Shown: in pieces, positions 1-8,290 of the stretch | Position numbering within the stretch: the first letter of the stretch is position 1 | Layout of the letters: each line of letters starts with the position of its first letter | Source: an uncultured Saprospiraceae bacterium | GTDB lineage: Bacteria; Bacteroidota; Bacteroidia; Chitinophagales; Saprospiraceae | DNA length: 47,783 bases | Assembly: GCA_938010785.1 (NCBI GenBank) | Contig: CALLVC010000265.1 | Coordinates: 1 to 47,783 of the forward strand | Reading direction: 5' to 3' | Position numbers and translations under genes: made by a program | Notes under the pieces: model-generated | Seen by the model: only the letters and a program-made list of their open reading frames with translations | Database searches by the model: none | What the model was told of the DNA's origin: nothing

Positions 1-43
1 AAATTGATATTACAAAAAATATTATTGTAATTTAATATCAACT

Positions 44-113
44 AATATCTGTGTTCCTTCACTAATCCGTGGTAGTAATCAATACCACGGATTAGTGAAG
101 GAACACGGATATT
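44..113. repeat. 31-bp inverted repeat with 8-nt loop
   Basis: Two 31-nt arms (44-74 and 83-113) are complementary with one mismatch and are separated by gtaatcaa. The arms carry TTCCTTCACTAATCCG. There is no T-run, so it is not a textbook terminator; it resembles the other intergenic palindromes of this window and may be a MITE remnant. The rest of 1-298 is AT-rich and shows no gene. Confidence 0.85.
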
Positions 114-174
114 TATTACTTTTTTATCTGACGCTCTAAAATATGGTAAATGATTGATTTTTAGCACGTTGAAA

Positions 175-194
175 CTTTAGACATACTCTAAATA
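175..194. repeat. 20-bp dispersed repeat, small hairpin
   Basis: The sequence CTTTAGACATACTCTAAATA occurs identically here and at 3669-3688. It contains the hairpin TTTAGA-catac-TCTAAA. Here it is followed by a T-rich stretch (GGGTTTTATTTTT), and the second copy abuts a terminator, so it may belong to a 3' end of a gene to the left of the window. Confidence 0.7.
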
Positions 195-298
195 GGGTTT
201 TATTTTTACCTTAAATTTCCTTCAAGTAAAGCTGTTTTAAATTTAAGACAAAAACAAATTCGATAAAATTATTTTTTCATGGTTCCTAATTTATTTAA

Positions 299-1390
299 AT
301 GCCTGCTTCTACTACTAAACTTACTCAAGTTGAGTTACCTTATTTAATTGTAGGACAGGGGATAGCAGGTTCTTTGCTAGCATGGCATTTAGAAAAAGCC
401 AATCAGCCTTACCTAATTATAGATAATCATCATCAAACCTCCGCTTCTAAAATTGCTGCCGGAATAATAAATCCAATTACAGGTAGGAGATTTGTTAAAA
501 GTTGGATGATAGATACCTTCTTGCCATTTGCGAAATCTACTTATCAAGAAATTGAAGCCCAATTGGATATTCAGGTTTGGAAGGATATGGATATTATTCG
601 TTTTTTCATGAGTAATGCAGAAGGGAATAATTGGTTAACAAAAACCACTTGGGAGGGCTATGATAAATACTTAAAAGAAGAAAAAAATGCAGACTTTCTA
701 CATCAATTTATTAATGATGAATCGGGTTTTGGAACGGTGGTAGGGGCCAAAGTTGATTTAGGAAAAGTGGTTAAAAATTTTCAGAGCCACTTTCAAAAAA
801 AAGGAGTTCTACTATCGGAATTATTTGATTATGAACAACTTATCGTAGAAAGGAATCAGGTGAGATATAAAGAAATCACCGCTCGGAAAGTCATTTTTTG
901 TGAAGGATTTGCTGCTTTTAAAAATCCATGGTTTGCCCATCTTCCTTATGAATCTGCAAAAGGAGAAGCATTAATCATTCGTATTCCAAATTTACAAACA
1001 CCGGATATCATCAAAAAACACTTTTTTATAGTCCCACTTGAGGATGATTTATTCTGGTTTGGCTCCAATTATGAATGGGATGATTTATCCAATGAACCTA
1101 CTGAAATCGGCAGAAATTATTTAGAAAAAGAATTAAAGCAAATTTTAAAAGTCAAGTATGAAGTGGTAGACCATTTAGCCGCTGTCAGACCTGTTTTAAA
1201 AGACCGTAGACCTGCAATAGGTTTACATCCTACCAATTCAAATATTGCATTTTTTAATGGCTTAGGCACGAAGGGAACATCAATAGCACCCTATTGGGCA
1301 AACGAAATGACCTTGTTTTTAACAGAAGGAAAAGAGATTCCAAAGGAAGTAAACGTTCAAAGATTTAAATTACCCGTCGAAGCAAACTAA
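299..1390 (+). CDS. FAD-dependent oxidoreductase, DAO family
   Basis: Predicted 363-aa cytoplasmic flavoprotein of the D-amino-acid oxidase / glycine oxidase-like superfamily. The N-terminus has a beta strand followed by the dinucleotide-binding motif VGQGIAGSLLAWHL (residues about 18-31), then an acidic strand end (YLIID), and SKIAAGIINPITGRR, a motif typical of this branch and of the MnmC C-terminal domain. The C-terminal part has AAVRPVLKDRRPAIG and FNGLGTKGTSIAPYWA, which close the FAD site in the family. There is no signal peptide. The substrate cannot be told from sequence. It starts at the ATG at 299, and its stop codon overlaps the start of a heptad repeat. It is convergent with the next gene, so it stands alone. 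Confidence 0.85.
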   Translation: MPASTTKLTQVELPYLIVGQGIAGSLLAWHLEKANQPYLIIDNHHQTSASKIAAGIINPITGRRFVKSWMIDTFLPFAKSTYQEIEAQLDIQVWKDMDIIRFFMSNAEGNNWLTKTTWEGYDKYLKEEKNADFLHQFINDESGFGTVVGAKVDLGKVVKNFQSHFQKKGVLLSELFDYEQLIVERNQVRYKEITARKVIFCEGFAAFKNPWFAHLPYESAKGEALIIRIPNLQTPDIIKKHFFIVPLEDDLFWFGSNYEWDDLSNEPTEIGRNYLEKELKQILKVKYEVVDHLAAVRPVLKDRRPAIGLHPTNSNIAFFNGLGTKGTSIAPYWANEMTLFLTEGKEIPKEVNVQRFKLPVEAN

Positions 1391-1406
1391 CCACTAACCA
1401 CTACTT
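1386..1406. repeat. short heptanucleotide array overlapping stop codon
   Basis: Two exact ACTAACC units and a third diverged unit (ACTACTT) with a strict 7-nt period. The array overlaps the stop codon of the FAD oxidoreductase and reaches the last codons of the convergent NlpC gene. It is the smallest of five such arrays in the window. Confidence 0.6.
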
Positions 1407-2252
1407 AAACATTTCTATTTGATTTGTAATTTCTGCTTCTTCGGTTTTAGGAACATTTTTCGAGTTAGCAATATTGGCTTGTAAAACTCTTTTAATCACT
1501 CTAAGTTTGTGGGTATATTTTTTAGTTTCCACATTAAAAATACCAAAGTGGTCAATCTTATCAATTCTTACTTTTCCAAAAGTGTGAAGTATGCGGTCTT
1601 TATCACAGATAATGCCCACATGATTGATATGTCCATTTTTATCTTGGAAAAAAACTAAATCTCCAATAGCAGCTTGTTCATAAAAATCGATATTATCTCC
1701 TTTTCTTGCTTGTAAATAAGCATCTCTAGGCATAGCCACTCCAATCATTTTAAAGAGAATCTGAATTAAGCCAGTGCTATCAATTCCAAAAGGAGAACGA
1801 CCACCTTCCAATTCAGGCGCATATAAATACTTGCGAGCTAGTTTGATTAATAAATCTATTGATGTTTGAATATTTTGAGGAGTAATAACCTGACCACTGA
1901 ACGAATAACTAGTTCCAGCGATTTCAAAACGCATTCCATCGAAGCAGGGTAGAGAGGCTCCCATTGTTAAGGGTAAAAAGTGGTCGGATGCAATTGCAGG
2001 TTGAGCCAATTCCATACAGCAAGCAAAATTTGATTGGTAACGATTTGCTTCTTCCTCAGTAATAGGGTTCAATTGGTTGGTCGGTACCCATCCAATTTGA
2101 TTATCCCAAACACAACGGATTTTTGTCCATTCCCCATTTTTTTCCCAGCATTCCACGACCTCGCCAAAAAGGAGTTGGGTAACCATCTCGCTTTTGTACT
2201 TTCGACCTGCTCTGACAGGCACAACACTAAGAGAACAAATGCTAAAAATCAT
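1401..2252 (-). CDS. NlpC/P60-family protein with SH3 domains, Cys replaced by Ser
   Basis: 283-aa protein with an N-terminal bacterial SH3-like domain (VPVRAGRKYKSEMVTQLLFGE, residues about 11-60), a second beta-rich region and a C-terminal NlpC/P60 (C40) fold (about 140-265), the usual YkfC-like layout of cell-wall endopeptidases in Bacteroidota. The nucleophile motif is normally D-C-S-G; here it reads GIDSTGLIQ, with AGC (Ser) where Cys is expected. The histidine motif NHVGII and the later HTF are kept. There is no signal peptide from this start; the ATG at 2252 places the SH3 domain right at the N-terminus as in relatives. It may be an inactive or serine-dependent hydrolase, or a binding protein. 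It is convergent with the FAD oxidoreductase. Confidence 0.85.
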   Translation of the reverse strand: MIFSICSLSVVPVRAGRKYKSEMVTQLLFGEVVECWEKNGEWTKIRCVWDNQIGWVPTNQLNPITEEEANRYQSNFACCMELAQPAIASDHFLPLTMGASLPCFDGMRFEIAGTSYSFSGQVITPQNIQTSIDLLIKLARKYLYAPELEGGRSPFGIDSTGLIQILFKMIGVAMPRDAYLQARKGDNIDFYEQAAIGDLVFFQDKNGHINHVGIICDKDRILHTFGKVRIDKIDHFGIFNVETKKYTHKLRVIKRVLQANIANSKNVPKTEEAEITNQIEMFK

Positions 2253-2594
2253 GATAATAGTTTCAGTATGCTGGTATATTTTTGTTTGATGGTAGGAATG
2301 GCTTTTATAAGGTTCAACTTATTGAAAAGTCAAGGGGCTATCAGCAACAAAAATGTTGTTTTTAAGTACGACAAGTTACCAAAAAAAATAAAAAAGTGCC
2401 TATTAGCAAACAAACTTTATTTCCTTTTGGACGAAAAATACTAAATATCTACATATTCCGTTTGAAAATCTAATAATATTGTGATTTAATAACGAGAAAA
2501 ATAACTTTCTATTTTATAAGTAGAATTAGGTGGAGACTAAAATATCCTTTTTGTATCCTTTGGAATTAATTTACATATAGACTTGATTATAAAG
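2253..2594. other. intergenic, no gene seen
   Basis: The ORF track frame at 2034-2444 crosses this stretch, but more than half of it is antisense to the NlpC gene and the rest is low-complexity and AT-rich. I see no convincing gene, hairpin or terminator. A sequence near the Bacteroidota -7 consensus (TATCCTTTG, spacer one base too long) lies about 40 nt before the porP start. Confidence 0.5.
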
Positions 2595-3656
2595 ATGAGA
2601 AAAATCTTTTTGCTTACATTTTTTGCGACCATTTTTTTCTGTTCAGATTTAACTGCTCAGGATAAACATTTTACTCAATACTTTGCTGTGCCTACCTTGA
2701 CCAATCCAGCCTTAGCTGGAGCATTTCGAGGCCGATACCGAATGGGGATTGTTCGGAGAGACCAGTGGAGACAAACCTTGGAAACACCCTACGTAACATT
2801 TGCGGGAGGAGTAGATGTAAGGTTTGATACCGACCATAATAGAGGAGTGAGCGATGCAGTTGGAGTAGGTTTATCTTTCTTTAATGACAAAGTGGATGAT
2901 TCTGGGTTTCGAACCACCCAAATGGCTTTATCAGGTGCTTACCATAAAGCATTAGATGATTCTGGCGTACATTATCTTACCTTAGGTGGTCAGATGGCAG
3001 TAAATCAAAGAAGTGTCAATTATGAAAACTTGACCTTTGAAGACCAATATAACGGGACAAGTGGCTTTACTTTACCTACAGGCGAAATATTACCAGAAAA
3101 TAATTTTGCCTTTTTTGATGTTGCCTTAGGGTTGAATTATACTTTTTCTCCGAGTCATAGAACCACTTTTTATCTAGGGGGAGCCGTACATCATCTATTA
3201 GAACCCAATGTTTCTTTTTTAGCGGCTAATCCAGATGTAAGTATTTCCATTCCTGAGGATAATAAGTTATTTAGAAAATATACAGGTTTATTGGCTGCAA
3301 GATTTCCAGCGGGGAATCAATTGTTTATTATCCCAAGAGCATTAATCCAAATTCAAGGACCACATATTGAAATTAATGCTGGTTCCAATGTACGGATTGC
3401 ATTAGGAGATTATACACCCTTTGCTTTGCATGTAGGTGGGTGGGCTAGACCAGTAAAAAATGCTGATAATACTTTTGGATTGGATGCAGTTGTTGCTATG
3501 TTGGGAATAGAATTTGACAATTTATTGTTTGGCTTTAGTTATGATTTAAACTTAGATGATTTAGCCATACCGGGGCCTCGAAGAAGTTCTTTTGAATTAT
3601 CTATAGCCTATTTAGGGAATTTTGAAAATGAAGAGATTTTGTGCCCTAAGTTTTAG
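2595..3656 (+). CDS. PorP/SprF family T9SS membrane protein (orphan)
   Basis: About 353-aa outer-membrane beta-barrel of the PorP/SprF family, which anchors or helps export type IX secretion substrates. A clear signal peptide (MRKIFLLTFFATIFFC...TAQ) is followed by the family start DKHFTQYFAVPTLTNPALAG and RRDQWR, and the protein ends in the characteristic CPKF. The ORF track uses an upstream TTG (2583); the ATG at 2595 gives the better signal peptide and is preferred. Unlike the second PorP in this window it has no adhesin gene next to it; the neighbours point away or are convergent, so its partner must be elsewhere. A strong terminator follows. Confidence 0.9.
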   Translation: MRKIFLLTFFATIFFCSDLTAQDKHFTQYFAVPTLTNPALAGAFRGRYRMGIVRRDQWRQTLETPYVTFAGGVDVRFDTDHNRGVSDAVGVGLSFFNDKVDDSGFRTTQMALSGAYHKALDDSGVHYLTLGGQMAVNQRSVNYENLTFEDQYNGTSGFTLPTGEILPENNFAFFDVALGLNYTFSPSHRTTFYLGGAVHHLLEPNVSFLAANPDVSISIPEDNKLFRKYTGLLAARFPAGNQLFIIPRALIQIQGPHIEINAGSNVRIALGDYTPFALHVGGWARPVKNADNTFGLDAVVAMLGIEFDNLLFGFSYDLNLDDLAIPGPRRSSFELSIAYLGNFENEEILCPKF

Positions 3657-3668
3657 TGCAAAATAAGC

Positions 3669-3688
3669 CTTTAGACATACTCTAAATA
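3669..3688. repeat. second copy of 20-bp repeat
   Basis: Identical to 175-194 (CTTTAGACATACTCTAAATA), directly abutting the terminator stem that follows porP. Confidence 0.7.
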
Positions 3689-3724
3689 AAAAAGGGATTT
3701 CACTTATCGTGAAGTCCCTTTTTT
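3688..3724. terminator. bidirectional intrinsic terminator
   Basis: A 16-bp stem with one mismatch (A-run plus GGGATTTCAC against GTGAAGTCCC plus T-run) and a ttatc loop, with T-runs on both sides. It sits between the convergent porP and M42 peptidase genes and can serve both. Confidence 0.9.
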
Positions 3725-3747
3725 ATTTTTGGCAGAGCCATATTTAT

Positions 3748-4830
3748 CTAAAAGTACTTAAAATTATGATTATTCTCTATGTTCAATAAAGTCTCATAAA
3801 TCAACTTAATGACTCCTTCTACGTCTTTCTTGTGTGCCATTTCAACAGTCGTATGCATATACCGTAAAGGCAAAGAAATTAAAGCAGAAGGTACCCCACC
3901 ATTTGAGTAAGCAAAAGCATCAGTATCCGTACCAGTACTTCTTGATGCAACTTCTCTTTGAATATCAATCTTGTGCTTTTCCGCAGTATCAATAATTAAA
4001 CTCAGTAGCTTATTATGAACTGCTGGGGCATAGGTCACAGAAGGACCCTCACCAGCTTTTACATCCCCATGTTTTTTTACACTGACCAAAGGTGTGTGTG
4101 TATCATGAGTCACATCTGTAACGATAGCTACGTTAGGTTTTATCGTATCTGCAATCATCTGAGCACCCCTTAGACCAATTTCTTCTTGTACAGAATTGAC
4201 TATGCATAATCTAAATGGTAAATCAACGTTATTTTCCTTAATCAATCTTGCCACTTCCGCAATACAAAATCCACCCATTTTATTATCTAAAGCTTTACCG
4301 CAATAGTATTTTTTATTTAAAATGGTCATTTCGTCTTCGTAAGTAATTACACATCCTACATGAATACCCATTTTCTCCACTTCTTCTTTATCTTCTGCGC
4401 CTACGTCAATAAAAATATTTTCAACTGTAGGGGCTAAATTGGCATCTTTACCTTTTCGAGTGTGGATAGCAGGCCAACCAAAAACACCTTTAACATAACC
4501 GTTTTTGGTATGAATATTTACCCTTTTGGAGGGTGCAATCATTTGGTCAGACCCTCCATTTCTCATAACGCTAATAAAGCCATCATCAGAAATGTGGTGT
4601 ACAAACCAAGAAATTTCATCTGCATGTCCTTCAATAACTACGGTGAATTTTTTATCAGGATTGATTACCGCATAAGCTGTTCCGTAATTATCCAGATGCC
4701 ATTCATCAATAAAAGGCTTGATATAGTCTATCCAAAGCTTTTGCCCCGGCGCTTCAAATCCAGTTGGAGAAGCATTATTCAAATATTTCTTAAGAAACTT
4801 TTCTGATTTTGCGGTAATGATTTTCATCAA
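3748..4830 (-). CDS. M42 family metallo-aminopeptidase
   Basis: 360-aa cytoplasmic dinuclear-zinc aminopeptidase of the M42 family (glutamyl aminopeptidase / FrvX / TET-like), normal family length. Metal and catalytic motifs are in order: GHADEISW (His ligand), CGKALDNKMGG (bridging Asp), QEEIGLRGA (catalytic Glu plus Glu ligand), VTDVTHDTHTP (Asp ligand) and RYMHTTVEMA (last His ligand). The PDZ-like insertion between the first His and the bridging Asp is present. The start is the ATG at 4830 with a second in-frame Met right after; either is possible. It shares the terminator with the convergent porP. Likely role: trimming peptides released by the proteasome-like proteases; substrate preference cannot be read from sequence. 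Confidence 0.92.
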   Translation of the reverse strand: MMKIITAKSEKFLKKYLNNASPTGFEAPGQKLWIDYIKPFIDEWHLDNYGTAYAVINPDKKFTVVIEGHADEISWFVHHISDDGFISVMRNGGSDQMIAPSKRVNIHTKNGYVKGVFGWPAIHTRKGKDANLAPTVENIFIDVGAEDKEEVEKMGIHVGCVITYEDEMTILNKKYYCGKALDNKMGGFCIAEVARLIKENNVDLPFRLCIVNSVQEEIGLRGAQMIADTIKPNVAIVTDVTHDTHTPLVSVKKHGDVKAGEGPSVTYAPAVHNKLLSLIIDTAEKHKIDIQREVASRSTGTDTDAFAYSNGGVPSALISLPLRYMHTTVEMAHKKDVEGVIKLIYETLLNIENNHNFKYF

Positions 4831-4944
4831 ATAGTGGTTTTGTAATCAGTTTTTTTATTAATAAAACTTTGGGGTAAAAAAATATACGAGCCTAAGTTTT
4901 AGTGTAAATGTCAGTTGTTATTGTTATCGAAATTATAAAAAACG

Positions 4945-4952
4945 CAAAGGTA
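4945..4952 (-). promoter_or_regulatory. candidate -7 element for M42 gene
   Basis: On the minus strand this reads TACCTTTG, an exact match to the Bacteroidota -7 consensus TAnnTTTG, followed by GC. No TTTG -33 box is visible at the right distance, and the leader would be about 110 nt, so support is weak. No gene is seen in 4831-5096. Confidence 0.3.
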
Positions 4953-5096
4953 CTTTATATTATAAAAATATTTATGTGATTGGTTTGTTTTTTTAGTATT
5001 TGGTATATTTTAGATACCTTCTATTTTTTTTAGCTAATTGTATTGGATAGGTAATAGGAAGTGTATTGGATTAAATTGAGACAAGAGAATTGATAA

Positions 5097-5720
5097 TCAA
5101 CCCTTTGAGTTAATTTTTTGTCTCCATTTTTTCAGCAATTGTACGTCAGAAGCTTCAATAAAGTTTGTTTTTAAGGCCTCATTTATTAAAATATCGTAAT
5201 TAGAAAGAGTTTCTAGTTGATATCCTGCATTTTCAAAGGCAATTTTAGCCTTATCAAAACCATAAGTGAAGATAGCTGAGATACCGACTACCTCTGCACC
5301 AGCATTGACTAAAGCATCAATAGCTCTCAAGGAACTGCCTCCAGTTGATATAAGGTCTTCAATGACTAGTACTTTTTCTCCTTTATTCAATGCGCCTTCT
5401 ATTTGATTTTGCCGCCCATGTGCTTTGGCTTTATCTCGGACATAGATAAAAGGCATATTCATTGCATCAGCTAATAACGCACCATGAGGTATTCCAGCTG
5501 TAGCAACACCCGCTATTTTATCGAATTTTGGAAATTTCTGAGCACATTCTGCAAAAGCATTTTTGACAAATGTTCTTGCTTCTGGATGGGATAGGATAAT
5601 TCGATTGTCGCAGTAAATGGGAGATAGGATGCCAGAGGCCCAAGTAAATGGGGTTTGTGGACTTAGTTTAATTGCTTTTATTTGCAATAATCTTTTGGCG
5701 ACTTCAGCAGCTATATTCAT
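5097..5720 (-). CDS. pyrE: orotate phosphoribosyltransferase
   Basis: 207-aa enzyme of de novo pyrimidine synthesis that joins orotate and PRPP to form orotidine 5'-phosphate. The PRPP-binding motif VLVIEDLISTGGSS lies at about residues 117-130, the flexible-loop region with KAHGRQNQIEG precedes it, and FTWASGILSPIYCDNR near the N-terminus is the orotate-side signature. Length matches bacterial PyrE. It is divergent from the NUDIX gene; a 233-bp palindromic repeat fills the space between them, so shared regulation is doubtful. Confidence 0.95.
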   Translation of the reverse strand: MNIAAEVAKRLLQIKAIKLSPQTPFTWASGILSPIYCDNRIILSHPEARTFVKNAFAECAQKFPKFDKIAGVATAGIPHGALLADAMNMPFIYVRDKAKAHGRQNQIEGALNKGEKVLVIEDLISTGGSSLRAIDALVNAGAEVVGISAIFTYGFDKAKIAFENAGYQLETLSNYDILINEALKTNFIEASDVQLLKKWRQKINSKG

Positions 5721-5767
5721 TTAACAATTTTTTTTTGAAGGTCGTGTCTGCTGGAAAGGACAAAAAA

Positions 5768-6000
5768 GCAATTTTTTATGAAAATGTACCTAGTAGTTAG
5801 TCAAGATAAAATTGACGGGTAATTTTGGCGATTTTTGAACATGTCCATCGTTAAAAATACCTGCGTCTGCCGGCAGGCAGGCTCGCCAGAGCTACGGCTA
5901 TGTCTGCGTTTTTTGCCTTGGTCTTGTCCAAAACTCATTCAAACTTACACTCGTCATTTCAACGTTGACTAACCACTAGTAAAAGATTTTAAAAAATTGC
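5768..6000. repeat. MITE-like palindromic element, CTAGTGG type
   Basis: A long imperfect inverted repeat. Outer arms GCAATTTTTTA (5768-5778) and TAAAAAATTGC (5990-6000) are perfect; inner arms CTAGTAGTTAGTCAA (5790-5804) and TTGACTAACCACTAG (5965-5979) differ at one position. The core is GC-rich and holds AGCTACGGCTATG. Ends and core resemble the element at 41340-41543. No transposase and no obvious target duplication. Confidence 0.75.
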
Positions 6001-6113
6001 ATCACCGATTTCTTAAAAATAGCTGTTAACTATTTGTGATTCAGTTGTTTAATTCGTTTCTCCAAAAGGACTTATATACCTTTTAATTTTCGCTATTCAA
6101 AAAATTTTGGCAA

Positions 6114-6737
6114 ATGTACAAAATATACGTTAATGAGACCCCATTAATCCTTATGCAAAATGACCAATTACCTACAGATTCTTTGGATTTGACCAAAAAT
6201 CTGCTAATTCGGTATAATGGAAAGGCTCGTTCTTTGATGAGTCCGATTGATATGTTGGAAAAAACAAAGCGCTTGTCTTCAATTATTGTTTATCATAAAG
6301 ACGTAGAAAAATTACATGCTGACTTCGAAAGCTTATTCAAAATACTAGAAGCTGGTGGTGGAGTAGTGGCAAATGAGCAAGGCGAGATTCTTACGATGTA
6401 TCGAAGAGGTTCATGGGATTTACCAAAAGGAAAGATTGATAAAGGCGAAACAAAAGAAGCGGCAGCAATAAGAGAGGTACAAGAAGAAACAGGATTAGAG
6501 GTGGTCGAATTAGGTGATTTTTTATTAGAAACAAATCATACCTACAAAAGTCGAAAAGGTAAAAGAATCATTAAGCGAACCTACTGGTATAAAATGACCA
6601 CAAAAGAAATGGACTTAAAGCCAGAAATCGAAGAGGATATAGAATTATGTGAATGGATGCCGGCCGATGCTTTTTTGAAAAAGAAACCACTTTATAATAC
6701 GATTCGAGAAGTGATAGAGGGTTATTTAGGGGAATAA
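6114..6737 (+). CDS. NUDIX hydrolase
   Basis: 207-aa protein whose second half is a NUDIX domain. The Nudix box GKIDKGETKEAAAIREVQEE plus TG (residues about 106-128) fits GX5EX7REUXEEXGU fully, so the Mg-binding helix is intact. The first 85 residues are an extension of unknown role seen in many Bacteroidota NUDIX proteins. It hydrolyses a nucleoside diphosphate linked to another group; the substrate cannot be predicted. It is the divergent neighbour of pyrE. A TATACCTTTT sequence about 35 nt upstream is close to, but not, the -7 consensus. Confidence 0.9.
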   Translation: MYKIYVNETPLILMQNDQLPTDSLDLTKNLLIRYNGKARSLMSPIDMLEKTKRLSSIIVYHKDVEKLHADFESLFKILEAGGGVVANEQGEILTMYRRGSWDLPKGKIDKGETKEAAAIREVQEETGLEVVELGDFLLETNHTYKSRKGKRIIKRTYWYKMTTKEMDLKPEIEEDIELCEWMPADAFLKKKPLYNTIREVIEGYLGE

Positions 6738-6799
6738 TCAACTTTTGCACCCTTTAAATCTCGTTTGCGAGGCGACATGAATGAATGATTCCGTAGGAT

Positions 6800-6855
6800 G
6801 GGGTTGTGTAAAAAGTCAGCGTCCTTCAGCGTCAAAATACTTTCTACACAACCCC
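6800..6855. repeat. short palindromic element, GGGGTTGTGT type (copy 1)
   Basis: Arms GGGGTTGTGTAAAAAGT (6800-6816) and ACTTTCTACACAACCCC (6839-6855) pair with one mismatch. The same ends bound a 129-bp element at 10523-10651. It lies 62 nt after the NUDIX stop. The rest of 6738-7195 holds the 50-bp dispersed repeat and no gene. Confidence 0.75.
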
Positions 6856-6942
6856 AAGTAAAAGAACCGTGATACGGACGGGAGAGTCGCCGAGTAGAAC
6901 ATAAAGAAATTTTTTATACGCTGCACTTTGTACACGAAAAAT

Positions 6943-6992
6943 AAGAAAACATAAAAAATCATAACCTCAAACCGTGTCTTTCCGTGTCAAAA
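6943..6992 (+). repeat. 50-bp dispersed repeat (copy 1)
   Basis: Matches 41571-41620 at 47 of 50 positions and in the same orientation; core CAAACCGTGTCTTTCCGTGT. It has no coding potential. Confidence 0.75.
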
Positions 6993-7213
6993 AAAAACAT
7001 TTTCAAATTTATTGTTTCTCCAAATCAAATATCCCTTCCTGTCAAAAAAGTGACAAAAGTCCTATTCGCAAAAAAAAGTTCCTGAAAAATGAAATAAAAA
7101 ATAATTAAAGGAGTTTATAAGGAGTCGCTTTCAAAGTTAAGCGTAGAATTTACACAAATTATATCCAAAATTTTATTCCAAAACTCACATTATCCATGAA
7201 CTTTATTACTATT

Positions 7214-7597
7214 ATGAACAAATTAACACTTTTTAAGCCTGCTATTATTACCTGTTTTTTCCTCACTTTCTCTATTTTTGCAGTAGCTCAATCTAGTCCA
7301 TCTGGCTTATTAGCTTCCAACGATATTAGTCCTAAAGGAATTGTAGAGGAAGAATGGTCTTTTTTTTATGACGCAGAGAATGAAATCTATTATATCGACT
7401 TTGAAACGATTAGCTTAAATTTGACTAAAGTAAAGGTGGTAGCTAAAAATGGGAACGAGGTAATTGCAGATAATGTAGCAGATTTACCAGTAAATACTAT
7501 ATATGAATTGGATTGTAGTAAATTGATTAATGGTAGTTATACCGTAGAATTACATTCCTACACAGATATTTTGAAAAAAGAAGTAACAATAAAATAA
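7214..7597 (+). CDS. small secreted protein, DUF3244-like
   Basis: About 127-aa exported protein of unknown function. A signal peptide (MNKLTLFKP...FAVAQ) precedes a mature part of about 100 residues that is all beta: alternating hydrophobic strands ending in NGSYTVELHSYTDILKKEVTIK. The last 60 residues resemble the small sandwich domain found in DUF3244 proteins and in T9SS sorting tails, without the NPN motif. The ORF track starts at the ATG at 7196, adding six residues; the ATG at 7214 gives a more standard signal peptide. Single gene ended by a strong terminator. Confidence 0.75.
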   Translation: MNKLTLFKPAIITCFFLTFSIFAVAQSSPSGLLASNDISPKGIVEEEWSFFYDAENEIYYIDFETISLNLTKVKVVAKNGNEVIADNVADLPVNTIYELDCSKLINGSYTVELHSYTDILKKEVTIK

Positions 7598-7635
7598 AGG
7601 TTACTTTTGTAACCAACCAAACTTTGTTTTCAAAC

Positions 7636-7669
7636 TCCCGAGCAATATTTTTGCTCGGGATTTTTTTTT
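7636..7669 (+). terminator. intrinsic terminator
   Basis: Perfect 10-bp stem TCCCGAGCAA / TTGCTCGGGA with a tattt loop and a nine-T run. It ends the small secreted protein gene. Confidence 0.92.
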
Positions 7670-7671
7670 GA

Positions 7672-8142
7672 CTATTTATGCTCCATTTGTTGTTGAATTC
7701 GACGTACTAATTCTTTCAAATCATAATTCTCTTCTGCAAAAAGCATCACTTTTTTATCTCTCGTTTCGACCGCCAATAAATTATCCTCTCGTATGGTGAC
7801 CTGTGCATTGATGAAAGATTGCTGTTTGTCATTATAAATTCCTGCTCTTTGGATTTGTTTATAAGGCGTTTTTCCATGGAATGATTCCATATAAGTTCCA
7901 TACAATTTTACAGGTTGTATAGTGTGTAAATTCCATGCCGTGAAAAGAGTAGTGGCAAAAATTATCAAGGCTAACAACCCTCCTAACAAGGTGGCTATTT
8001 GTCGGTAGGTCCCTGTTATACCTTTTATCTTTTTCGTTTCTACTAAAAATACAAAAACAACTAAACCTATTAAAATTACGATTAAGGCGATTAAGGTAGT
8101 ATAGCTTTTAGTGGGTTGTGCAGTATATAATAATTCTTCCAT
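7672..8142 (-). CDS. membrane protein with two TM helices
   Basis: 156-aa inner-membrane protein of unknown function. Two transmembrane helices are evident (about residues 17-36, TLIALIVILIGLVVFVFLV, and 48-70, IATLLGGLLALIIFATTLF), followed by a soluble region with strands and an amphipathic C-terminal helix (LKELVRRIQQQMEHK). The soluble part resembles bacterial PH-like membrane-linked domains in its strand-rich pattern, but that is a guess. On the minus strand TATTTTTG about 25 nt before the ATG fits the -7 consensus without a good -33 box. It is convergent with the preceding gene. Confidence 0.7.
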   Translation of the reverse strand: MEELLYTAQPTKSYTTLIALIVILIGLVVFVFLVETKKIKGITGTYRQIATLLGGLLALIIFATTLFTAWNLHTIQPVKLYGTYMESFHGKTPYKQIQRAGIYNDKQQSFINAQVTIREDNLLAVETRDKKVMLFAEENYDLKELVRRIQQQMEHK

Positions 8143-8290
8143 AGTTCTAAGATATTAAATCAAATTCAAAAATATAGTTTTTTTTCGTCCATTAACGAAC
8201 ATACCCGTCCCTACCCCCGTTCCTCATCCCTAATACCTATGATTATAAAAAACTAAGGTTTTTTTAATTTTTGCAATTATCTGTTATGAT

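Noticed and set aside
2034-2444. 136-aa plus-strand ORF
   Set aside because: More than half is antisense to the well-supported NlpC/P60 gene; composition and lack of motifs mark it as a shadow.
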